DNA of 64,000 nucleotides from Anaeramoeba flamelloides (lineage: Eukaryota > Metamonada > Anaeramoebidae). The translations under genes were made by a program, and so were the position numbers. The DNA is taken from NCBI GenBank assembly GCA_027625915.1, contig JANTQA010000047.1:2356001-2420000 (forward strand). The letters run 5' to 3'. Numbering within the stretch: the stretch's first letter is position 1; every line of letters starts with the position of its first letter. This document shows, piece after piece, positions 12,201-22,800 of the stretch. The notes beneath the pieces were generated by a model that worked only from the letters and a program-made list of their open reading frames with translations, was not told where the DNA came from and did not search any database.

Positions 12201-15200
12201 ACATTTTCAAATATTTTTTTTACCAAATTTTATCTGCTTTTGAATTCAAAACTCAATTCAAAAAATAGATTGATGCTTAAAAGTAAAATAGAAAAAAAAA
12301 AAAAACATAATTAAACCAAAATTTGGAATTAGTCAATTATTTTATAGATCAGTCATCTTTAGTTTAATCTAAAAAGAATTCAACAAGACAGATATTTGAT
12401 AAATAAAAAAGTCACAAAATTTTTAAAAATTAATCCACAATCTCCAAGAATAATTTATAAAACTGAAGTAAAAATAGACCAAGTCAGAATCTCAATTTAT
12501 AGAAGGAGATATAAACAAAAAAAAAAAAAAAAATCGAAATCCTAGGATTTGATACACTTATATTTGTTATTTGTGGGGTTATATTGAAATTTAGTTTTAT
12601 CACTCTTATAAAAAGTAATTGATTGTGAATTACAAAACGAATTGGGTAAAATTTTTATTTGTTTAACCAATAACCAGAAAAAAAAAAAAAAAAAAATCTT
12701 ACAGATCAGAATAAAACATTCTAGATACTCAATTCAAAAAGGAAAAATCATAAGTTAACCAATTTAATGTATTTAAAAGTTCAAACGTTTTCCGTAATAT
12801 TTTTGATAAGAAATGAAAATTTTTATCAATTTTTTTTTTTTTCAACAGACTATAAAGAGCCATGGCTGTGAAAAAAAAATATTTGAAGGTAGAAAATTGT
12901 ATCAAACTTTTTTTTTTTTAAAAATATTTTGTAAATAATTTCAAAAAGAACTTGTTCACCCTTTTTTAAATTTTATATCTAATAAATATTTTAATCTTTT
13001 TATTGATTTATGAAATACCCTGCCTTTTTACAGTAATTTGAATAACCATCTTATACATATACATGCGTTAATAGATAAACATTCATTAAATTAAAAAACA
13101 AAAACACAAATCATTACATTTTTATTATTATTATTATTATTTATCCTTACTTTGATAATTTATATAGTCAAGATCGATAATTATTCTCTCCTATTTTAAT
13201 TTAACCTGTTCATTGTATCTTCTATGTACTCTATTTTTAATGCATTATGGAGCCAACAGCAATACAAATTGTTTTTTCAAGCTAGTGTCTGAAATTGTTT
13301 TGGTAAATATACAAAATGCTATACTTTACTTTAGGGCTTATAGAATTTATTATATATTTAAATTTAACAAGTAAATATTTCCTTTCTCTTTTTATTTTAT
13401 TTATATATATATATATTATTAAATTTTCAGATACAGTTTCATAAAAATATAAATCCAATTACAAACCTAGAGGCACAATTCAAGTTCATTCCAACAATCA
13501 TTTCTGTTATTTTTATTTTCTTCGTCTATTTTATAAAATTACATTTCTCGTCCTAAAAATCATTTTTTGTAGGACTTAAAAGAGTTTTTAATTTCAATAT
13601 TTCGAATTTTTTTGATTTTTTTGGTGAACTCTGATGATATTAATTTTGATTAGATTAAATTTAACATCACCCACATAAACATTTTCATTTTGATTTTTAA
13701 CAAAATTTCAGATTTTAAAATAAAAAAAAAAATTCACTTGATTTGATGGATTTTCTTTTAAGACCAGTATTGTTAACTTTCTATTTGAAAAAATATATTC
13801 ACAAAAAAAAAATTCATTTATTTAAAAATTCAGCTGAAAGAATATTTTACTCACTTTATGTCAGCCTTACACTTATGAATTACATGTAGCCAATTCACAA
13901 ACAAGTAGCGGAAATAATTTTAAAAACAATATAAACAATATTTTTTTTAATTTCATTCCAAATACAATGTTAAAATAGAAGAGGTGTTCAATAAATTTTG
14001 TTTACAGCAATTTCACAAAATTAATTTCTTTGTTGAACTGTTTTTTAATTTGTTGTGAAATATATTTTTAAGGGTATAAACTATTTGAATATATATATAT
14101 ATATATATTGGGCTGAAATTATTCAAACAAATATAAATCTTTATTTTCAACACATTTATTGCAACAGGGAAATAACAAAAATCTTTGTTTTTTCATATTA
14201 CTTTATAAAATTTCATTTTTAATGTTCTTTGTGTATTTTTGGTACATACTTACAAAAAATTTTAAATACCAGATATCATTTTTTTTTTACATGATGAGAA
14301 AATAATTGATTTCAATAAAATCAAAAAACTATTAAATTAAAAAAAGATTTTCAAAACTAAAAAAAATATTCTTCAAAATAAACTCTTTTATATTAAATAG
14401 ATGTTATATTTTTTTACGAATTTTTATTTTGATTTGAAAATTAATAGATTTTTAAAACAAAAATTATAGAAAAACACCCGTTAGGTTTTCCAGAATTTAA
14501 AAGAATTGAGTTAAATCTTTGATTTTTTTCTACCCCTTTGAACTTATGAAAAACCGCCGTTAGCTTTTCTTGAGTTTTCTGTTTATCTGTGAAGTGTTCT
14601 AGGTTTTTTTGAGATTTTCTATTTTATTTTTGAAGTGTTCTAGGTTTTTTTTACTTTTTAAAATAAACCGAAAATTTATTAAAATTTTCTGTTTATTTCA
14701 AAAAGTAAAAAAAATCTAATGAAAATCTATTGAATTTTCTAAATAAAATAGAAAATCTCAAAAAAACCTAGAACACTTCACAGATAAACAGAAAACTCAA
14801 GAAAAGCTAACGGCGGTTTTTCAGTATTTAAAAGAATTGAATTAAATCAAAGATTTTACTCAATTCTTTTGAATTCTGGGAAACCTAGGCACTTAACAAC
14901 ACTTGACGGACACTTTCGTTATCTTTTCCAAAAAAAAAAAAGAAAAGAATAGAGTAAAATCCAAGATTTTATTGAATTCTTTTGAATTATGGAAAAGCTA
15001 GTCAAACCAATTGACACCACGGTACCTGACACATACTTGAAAACAAATCAAATCAAATTTCTTTCCTTTAAAATTCAATATAAAAAGATTGGAAAAAATA
15101 TATATACGCTTTATGTATATATATTTTTTTATCTTTTTAATTAATCTTTTTTCATTTCATTAAAAATATTTTCAACAAATTAATATTTCTTTTAATATGA

Positions 15201-17341
15201 AAGAAAAAAAAAAAAAAAAATATTTGATCATTGAGTATTTAATTTCATGAAACATTGCCAAACTGAGAAAAATAAAATAATATTTATATTCCAAAACAAC
15301 AATGTTTCAATTAAAAAGATCGTTAACATATTAACCTTTTTTAATTTCAACATTTTTTCCCAAGATTAACATCATTTTTTAAAAAAATGAAATCAAAAAG
15401 AAAATAAAAATGAAAGAATATGTAAAAAAAAAACACAAACAAAAATAATTTCTAATTGTTTTCAAAAGAGTTTAGAACAAATCAATACAGCAAAACTAAA
15501 TTTACGAACAGAGCATATCATTTCAAAAATTAAAAAAATTGTTTTTTTAACTTTTATTGGCAATGGAAAGAAAAATGAAAATTCAATTCATAATTTAAAA
15601 TAAATGGGAACATTTTTCTTTTTTGAATCTGTATATATTATTTTAATTATTCAGTTTTTTTAATTAACAAAAGATATTAATTTAAATAATAACTTGAAAA
15701 ATTAAAATACATTTCCAATCGTATAATAGAGAAGATATGAAATTTTAAGAAAGAAATTTCCCCAATTCCAAAATTGATATGCTCTTTTCTTTCTTTTTTT
15801 TTTCAGTTGAAATAGAGTTTAAATCACCAGAGTAAAGTCAAAAAAAATGGGTAAAACATAAAAAAAAAATAAAAAAAAAAAAACAACAATATAGATCAAC
15901 TTTTCAATTCCCAAAAGATCATTTCTTGAAGATTAAAAATTTAAAATGAAACAATTTAATATTATTTTATCAAAAAAATATCTTTTTAAAAAAAATCCTA
16001 AAAATTTTTAAAAATATAATCCAACATTTTCTTATTTAACATATTATTTTAAAAATCAAAATAAAAAGGCAAAAATTGTATGCAACAAAAAAATTATACT
16101 TGGACATCAATGTAACGTCTTCATCAAAGGACGATCGATCGTCGATGTTTTCAACGACAAAAATCTTAACCACTGATGGCGAATTTACAGGCTTTGACAA
16201 CGAAATGATTGATATTTTTAATATCGATGTGAAATTGAAAAATGTTGAAACACAATTTTATCGAAAGCGATCAAGATATAGTGAAAGGGTTATGTTTTTC
16301 GGGTTGGTAATTTTAACAATTCTATTTTTCATTTTTGCACTGCCACTGTATTTTTTCACACCAATAAAAGACTCAGATAATTGTAATTTATCCAAAAGCA
16401 ATTCTGGCACAGACATAATGTCTGCAATCTATTTACTCAATTTCTTGATTGTTATAATCATGGTTTTTCTAATTCGCAAAGTCAAAGAAGATTCATTTGT
16501 CAAAAAAGAACTCTTTCTTTTAACAGCCATCCAATTTGTTTGGATGGTATTTTGGGTAATACTGGAATATGAAAACATACAGGAGGGGCTTTGCCTGACT
16601 GCGATTATTGGCACTTTCCTTTATTCTTTGATTTATATGGTTGTACCCATTTATTATTCCTCTGTCAAAGAAAAAAAGAAAAAAACAAAGCAGAAAGATG
16701 AATCTGAATCGATCAACGATTTCCAATATTTTGAAAATATTCTTAATAGCAAAGAAAATGTTAAATATTGGATCGAGTGGTCAAAATTAAATTATTCAAT
16801 AGAAAATATTTCTTTTTATCAATTTGTCAGGACATATGAAAAAATCAAAAAAGGAAGCAAGAAAAAAAAAAGACTCTCAAAAAATATAATGGAAACTTTT
16901 ATTACAGAGAGCTCTCCATTGCAAATCAATATCAGTTATAAAGTTAGAAAGAAACTATCGGATAATTATAAAAGCAACCCGATCGAGATCAATCTGTTTG
17001 CAGATGCTAAAAAAGAAATCGTAGATCTTATGCTTCGCAATTCTTATCCTCTTTTCCTTGAATCTCAATTTTTTTTTGAAATGAAGCTCGCTGAAAAGAA
17101 AATCGATCCCAATTCTTTCCTGAATGTCGGTAAAGAAGATGATGCTTCAAGCGTTGACAGCAAAAAAAATGTTGGAAAGGATACAATTGAACTTGAAGAA
17201 ACTTCAAACCAAAATGAGAATAATGAATCATCGTCTTCTTCAGCAATTTCAAACAAAAACCCAATTTCAAATTCGGATTCAGACCCAAATTCAAATTCAA
17301 ATTCAAATTCAGATTCAAATTCAGATTCAGATTCAGATTAA
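9296..17341 (+). CDS. Seven-transmembrane receptor with RGS domain (7TM-RGS)
   Basis: Exons join(9296..9466, 13168..13370, 16069..17341), 548 aa. Exon 1 gives a signal-like hydrophobic start and TM1, ending YYKRNKYPLK at a GT. Exon 2 begins SRS, matching the PLK-ARS signature of 7TM-RGS proteins, then TM2 (about 61-82), TM3 (about 92-112) and the FRAYR motif. Exon 3 carries TM4-TM7 (about 199-222, 241-261, 272-291, 300-322), an RGS domain (about 343-464) and an Asn/Ser/Asp tail. The RGS domain keeps SxEN (SIENISF), the Asn of QINIS, and DAKKEIVDLM..NSYPLFL. Family members activate GTP hydrolysis by Galpha at the plasma membrane. Both junctions close in phase. A single-exon reading of the last exon would need a TTG start and give only four TMs. 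It converges on the Galpha gene 2.6 kb downstream. The ligand is unknown. The start ATG is the first in the open frame; an extra upstream exon cannot be excluded. Confidence 0.85.
9983..10464 (+). mobile_element. Family A MITE, best-preserved copy (mariner-like)
   Basis: 482 bp bounded by TA on both sides, the target duplication expected for Tc1/mariner. Terminal inverted repeats run TA then CAGTGGTGTAAATAACC(C/G)GTGTT on the left and its complement ending ACACCACTGTA on the right. The subterminal regions 'taaaatttaac' and 'gttaaatttttg' are also inverted. No open frame; it would need a transposase supplied in trans. Confidence 0.85.
10936..11413. mobile_element. Family F MITE with CCGGACA-containing ends
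   Basis: About 478 bp. Left end 'aaaaaaataccggacatg' then 'atcccggacaagattttt' and 'attgtgaatattagtaaa'. The right end is the near-exact inverse, with about 65 bp of matching arm. The paired GTCCGGTAT and GTCCGGGAT motifs give an internal direct repeat in each arm. The core has no open frame. Single copy in this window, and the high arm identity suggests recent insertion. Confidence 0.8.
11690..12200 (+). repeat. Family H dispersed repeat, copy 1
   Basis: About 500 bp matching a second, interrupted copy at 49.85-51.26 kb in the same orientation. Shared blocks: 'atttcaatttccaaaatga', 'gtgaactaaaaattttcat', 'ggaaaataatagta' and 'aaagctgaatgaaa'. No open frame. Lies in intron 1 of the 7TM-RGS gene. 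Confidence 0.6.
13371..16068 (+). other. 2.7-kb intron 2 of the 7TM-RGS gene
   Basis: Donor AACAA/GTAAAT, acceptor ATAAAAAG/GCAAAA, phase 2. The joined codon gives Lys. The acceptor lacks a strong pyrimidine tract, as do several other acceptors in this AT-rich window. It contains a family C palindrome at about 14.5-15.0 kb and otherwise only AT-rich sequence. Confidence 0.7.
14470..15020. mobile_element. Family C palindromic element, copy 1
   Basis: The arms at about 14552-14660 and 14700-14821 form a near-perfect palindrome: 'aaccgccgttagcttttctt', 'tgaagtgttctaggtttttt' and 'gagattttctattttatt' on the left, with exact complements on the right, around a second inner palindrome of 'aaataaaccgaaaat' type. 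The outer sequences carry the family signature 'ttttccagaatttaaaaga' and 'ggcacttaacaacactt'. Other copies: 21.0, 21.4, 24.3, 31.0 and 62.6-63.2 kb. Confidence 0.75.
17255..17339 (+). repeat. Coding hexanucleotide repeat (Asn/Ser/Asp tail)
   Basis: Tandem 'aattca'/'gattca' units at the 3' end of the 7TM-RGS coding sequence encode alternating Asn-Ser and Asp-Ser. It is the kind of tract that varies in length by slippage. The same tract creates false open frames on both strands. Confidence 0.8.
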
Positions 17342-19896
17342 AACACAAATTCTGATTTTAGATAAATTTGTATTTAAATACACACACACACGCACACTAT
17401 GATTAATTTTGTGAACGTGTATCAAAAATCATTTAAAAACCATATTTACCTTCCAAAAATGAATAAATTTTTATATAAATACTTGAATTTAATCAATTGT
17501 TTTTTGGGATATACAAAAATTGTGTTTTTAAAACTATTTTTTTTTAACAAGAATTTTATTTTATATTTTTTGAAGATTTAATCAGTAGATGTAATGAATT
17601 TTAAATAAAATTTAATATTATAATAACCAACATATTAAATTTTGTTTGATTTCACTAAAAAGATAAATTCGATATAAATATAAACTATTTATCGAAAATT
17701 TTCAAAGAATAAAAAATTGAAAAAAAATTTTTTAAAGCTTTTTAAAAAAACAAAAATTAACATAATTTTTTAAATTTAGAAAATAAAATAAAAAATAAAA
17801 TTATAATTTAATCCTTTATTAAACCATTTTATTAAATAATTCAATAAAAATAAAATAATAATTGATTTTAATTCTTAATAATTATGAGTGTTTTATTGTT
17901 TTTTTTTTTTTTTTTTAAAAAGGGATATTTGAAAATTTTAAGGGGATGGGAAAACCTGCTGAAATTGGGCCATGTGATAGTTTTTGAAGAATTGTTTTGT
18001 TACTCTTAGGGTTTCGAATCCCTCAAACGTGAAAAAAGATTATCTTCTGTTAAGGTGTCAGGGCATATTATTCTAGTTCTTAGCTGATCGATCTTCAATT
18101 TTGTATTAATATTAGAACTGGTAAAAAAAAATGAATAGATTTTTTTTCCCTAAAATCCAAATTGAAGAACCTAAGACTAATAACCGAAAGAAAATTACCT
18201 TGCAGTGAACATAGGATTATTGTTTATCCCATTTTAGAGATTGTAAAAAATAAATATACAATATAACTTTCTAAAAAGAAAAAGACTCTGAGAAAAATCT
18301 ACCTAATAGACCTTTTAAAAAAATATATCACTGAAAACAATAAAATTTAAATAAAAAATAATGAAAAGAGTTTAGTACAAAATAAAATACCACTATTTGT
18401 CTCTGATTAATCTACTTATTAACATCTATGAATTGAAAAAAAAAAAAAAATTATTATTATTATTATTGAAGAAAAGTAAAATACACTCTAGATGCCATGG
18501 TTTTTAATTTTCCTTTCATACATACTATTATAAAACCAGATATTATACGATTGTTCGTGGGGAAGACACATCTAAATTTTCTTTATGTTTAAAAAGCAAA
18601 AACAAAAATTTGAAAAGAAAAAAGGGAAAAAAAAACAAAATATAAAAAAAAAAAAACAATTTAAAAAGCTTTTATAAGAAGTAAAAATAAAAAATAAATT
18701 AATTCTATGTTTTTTTTAAGAACACTCAATATCAAAGCCACAATACTTTTGGTTAATTTAGTTTAGTTTGAAAGGTGGAAATGAAAGTTCGATTGTGAAA
18801 ATAGTTGTTTAATTGGTATTGTTTCTTTTTTTTTCTTTTTCACAATGTTTTTTTTTGAACTCTTAAAAAATTTTGTCTTTGATTTTTCTATTGTATTTTC
18901 AAGTTATCCATACTTTCATGCTTCCATATATCAATATTAGTAAGTGATCATTTGTCATTTACTCCTTATAAACTCTTTTTCTCAAATAATTGAAAATTCA
19001 GCAAGGGAAAAAATATAAAATTATAGTATTTTTTGATTTTAATATTTTCCAAAAAAAAAAAATAGAAAAAAAAAAGTAAATAGTAATTTCAAAAAATAAT
19101 TGTCAATTTTTAAAATTATTTTATTTATTCATTTGAAGGAAAAAATTATAAATAAAAACACAAATTACAGAGGTTTTAAGACAATACATATGTATATTTA
19201 ATATTTTTTATTTATTTATTTATTTAATTATTAATTAATATAAAATGAATAATTTAAATGTTGATAATAACATTATAATATAAACTCTTTTTCAATCAAA
19301 GGGGAAGTTTAATCGAGTAAATTGAATTTTTTCAATTTATTTTATTCAATATACATTTTTAAACAAATTTTCAATATTTAGATCAGAATCAATTTTTCTA
19401 ATTTATCCAAATAATTACATTTTTTTTTTTTCTTGACAATTTTTCAAAGTAAGTCAGATTTTTTTTTTTGTTTTTAGATTTTTTTCTTTTTTTCTTTGAA
19501 ATATAAAAATAACATGAAAAAAAAATGTGGCGTGCAATTTCCTTTAAATGATTATATCTACTATTAAAAAAATGTTATTGCCAACAAGTTTAATTTCCTA
19601 AAGAGATTGTGACATTTTGCCTGATAAGTTCAATAGATGTAGATGACAAATTTTTTTTTTTTTATTTTACATTTTATTTTTTTCTTAAAAAATTAGAGTT
19701 TGTTAAGGTATTTCTCTTATTATTGGATACCAAAGCTAATTTGAAGTTTATTATTATTTTTCTGAAGTTCTAATTAATCGTTTATTGTCGATTCTGAAAG
19801 AAAAAGTGAATTTTACATTTTTTTTTCTGAGTTCCTATGAATGAAATGGAGTTTATATTTAATTCAAATAACTAAATTAATTAATAATTTATATTT
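17342..19896. other. Intergenic region between convergent genes
   Basis: This separates the stop codons of the 7TM-RGS gene (+) and Galpha gene (-) and should hold both 3' UTRs. Around 18004-18200 there is a fragment related to one arm of the 1038-1612 foldback element. The rest is poly-A/poly-T-rich sequence with no exon I can support. Confidence 0.6.
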
Positions 19897-22800
19897 TTAT
19901 TTATTAAAATTTTTTTCCATATCCCGATCAATTATTTTATTTGTGATACAATTAAAAGTTGTCGAAACAGAATTTATATCTGTTGAATTTGACAAATAAA
20001 TATTAATACGATTTTTATTATATTGGCCTATTATACTTTCATGTAAAAATTTAGATTTTATAAATTCAAAGGCATCTTGATATGAGTTGTCACCGTTGTA
20101 TTCTGGGAAGCATGATTTTAATTTTTTTTTCTGTAATTTTGTTTTGAAAAGATCGGTTTTGTTAAATATAAGAATTATTTTTGTTTTCGAAAACCAAGGT
20201 GAAGAACAAATATTACTGAATTCATTTAAGGAATCTCGTAATCTATTTTCTCCTTTGGATTCACGAAGTGACATATCATATTCGTTCAATGCAACTACAA
20301 AGCAAATAACTTGGATATCATCATAAACACTTGGCCTATTTTTATTGGAAGAAAGGTTTTATAATATTAATAATAATAAGAATAAAGATTTATTAATTTT
20401 AAATGAACTTTTTTTTTTTTTTTTTTGTTAAGATATAGATAAGGCAATTTGTTTAGACAAATCCCTATTTAAAGGCAGATTTGAAATCTTCAAGTTTGAA
20501 GAAAAAATATTTAATATTTATAATTTATATTCTTATCAAAAATTAGTTTTTTTTTTTTTTGAGATTTTATTAATTTTCCTACAAAGACAGTTTATTTTGT
20601 TTATTGGAAAGTAATTGATTTTATCAAATTTCTTAATGTTTAAAAAATAAATTTTTACGAGTTATTTAAACTACAGTGCGCGGATATAATTATCTTTCAG
20701 TTTTATCAGTTTTATCATTTTATTTAATTTTATAGCAAAGTTAATCCCTTAAAAAAGTTTTAATTTTTTTAAAAAAACTTTAAATTATCAATATTAACAT
20801 TTTTTCAAATAATTTGCTCATAATAATTTTTTTTTTTTGTAAATTTCGATCTTAATATTTAGTCCAATGAGAAAATATGAATAAAAATCAACTGAGTGTC
20901 TGATTATTTTGGAATTTTTAAGATTAATTTTCTATAAAAATCTTAATTTTTTTAATCTTATGATTATTAAAGAGATGTGATTCAACAAAATTACTTCCTG
21001 TTTGAAGTTTAGTTTTTTTTTAATTCCAGTTTTAAACCGAAATTTTATTTGAATTTTTGGCTTTAATTTTAAATTAAAAAAAAACCTAGAACACTTCTAG
21101 AGAATAAAACAAAAAAAATCGAGAACCCCGCGGTTAATTTTTTCAGAATTTAGTAGAATTAAGTAAAATCTTTGATTTTTACTCTATTCTTCTGAATTCT
21201 GGAAAAGCTAGGCACTTGACGGCACTCACCTAATTTCTAAATTTTTTTTAGAAATTTTGTTAAAGAATCACAAATTTTATTATTACTTAATAATGATAAT
21301 CTAAAATGATGTTTTCTTTTTATTAATAATATCTCTGATATTATTAATTTTTTTATTATTTTTATAAAGTTCTGATATTCTGATTTTTTTGATTTTTTTT
21401 TATAGATAGGATATCGTTAGGTTTTCCAAGATTCAAAAGAGTTGAGTAAAAATGTCTAATTTTACTCCATTCTTTTAAATTCTGGGATTGTGCTGTTAGC
21501 TTTTCTTTTTTTTTTTTTTTTCTAAAATTACTAAAAAAATACGTTATCCTTTCTCGAGTATTTTTTTATTAGAAAAAACAATATATTTTCATAATAAAAC
21601 AGAAAAGTCCTATGGAAGCTGGTACTCTTTACTCGATGAAACTTTACTAATTCTGAATTTGAAATGAGAGATGTTGTTGAACTGGAAGAATCTGTTAATT
21701 TTTTACCCTAGCCAGTATCCGTTCCATAAACTGCGAGGGTTTTTTTTCAATTCTAATTCGGGAACAATAATGAACCAAAAATATTTAAATTGGGTATGCC
21801 TTGTAACTTTAGTAATCTGATGAATCATTAACCTGATTACTGGTTCAAAAATACAACTATGTGACTTTTTGAGCAAGAATGCACAATAGTTGAAATATAT
21901 GGGTTTAAGGGGATTCAAACCACTTACATCTTTTACATTGATGTTGTAAACTTTATAATTGGTACATGATCCCTTCTCATGGAAATTCTTTCGAATTTGT
22001 TAATAATTTTATGATATTTATACTTTATTAAAATTTTCCGAAGAATAAAATAAAAAAAAAAAGATAAATAGGATTATTATAATAAAGTGGGGAGGGAGTA
22101 AAAGCAAACCATTGTTTTCTGCCATTTCTATATCCAGGAAGGTCATGTATTCTATTAATTTTTATCATATTTAGTTATACAAGGAATTATAATATCATAT
22201 ATTGATCATAAAGAAATATGATTAAAAAGAAGAAGAAGGAGAGAAGAATATAATTATTAAATGAAGGATAATTGATAATATAATAAGACTTTTATAATCA
22301 CATGTTAAAAAGTTTTGAAGTTCCGAAATAGATTTATCTGGTGTGTATATGTGTTTAGGAATATCCCGGATATCATAATTCAAATTCAACAAGATATTTA
22401 ATAAGACTGGTATTTTAAAATTAAAAGGGAAAAATTTTTCAATTGGTTTTTCTATTTTCGTCTACTTTGGATTTTTATTTAAAGAAATTAATTCTGCTTT
22501 GGTTTGCTCATTTGAATTTCAGAGGTCCTTATATAGTGGTTAATATGGATTCACATTCTCTTTGTTTTTTAGTCAGAATTTTAATTTTCAAAATACTCTT
22601 AAATCCATACTAAAAAAATTTTTAATTTTAACTCACATTACACCAAAGAAGAGTTTTATCATTATCATTTGGGGAAAAAACCGAAACAGTGAAAAAGAGT
22701 AAAACATGATTTTTAATTAGAAACCTTAATAGAACCTGAAAATAAAAAGTAAGATCAATTAAAAAAAAAAAAAAAAAAATGAATTAAAGACAAAATGAAG

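Larger units (their letters stand above)
9467..13167 (+). other. 3.7-kb intron 1 of the 7TM-RGS gene
   Basis: Donor AAG/GTACTAA, acceptor TTTATATAG/TCAAGA, phase 0. The frame happens to stay open for 315 nt past the donor because of a T/C-rich tract, which gives a false 161-aa ORF. The intron holds a family A MITE, a family F element and a family H repeat. Confidence 0.75.
20336..22109 (-). other. 1.8-kb intron 3 of the Galpha gene
   Basis: Donor CAATG/GTTTGC, acceptor AAATAG/GCCAAG, phase 2; the split codon TG/G restores the conserved Trp after switch II. It contains two family C fragments. The region 21.7-21.95 kb is less AT-rich and has a 71-codon minus-strand open frame that I cannot assign. 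Confidence 0.75.

Noticed and set aside
17028-17348. 106-codon minus-strand frame of Asn/Leu repeats
   Set aside because: Antisense of the coding GATTCA repeat at the end of the 7TM-RGS gene.
21703-21950. Possible tRNA (GATTCAAACC motif) or coding exon
   Set aside because: The T-arm-like stem does not pair, no D-arm or acceptor is visible, and the 71-codon frame has no motif.
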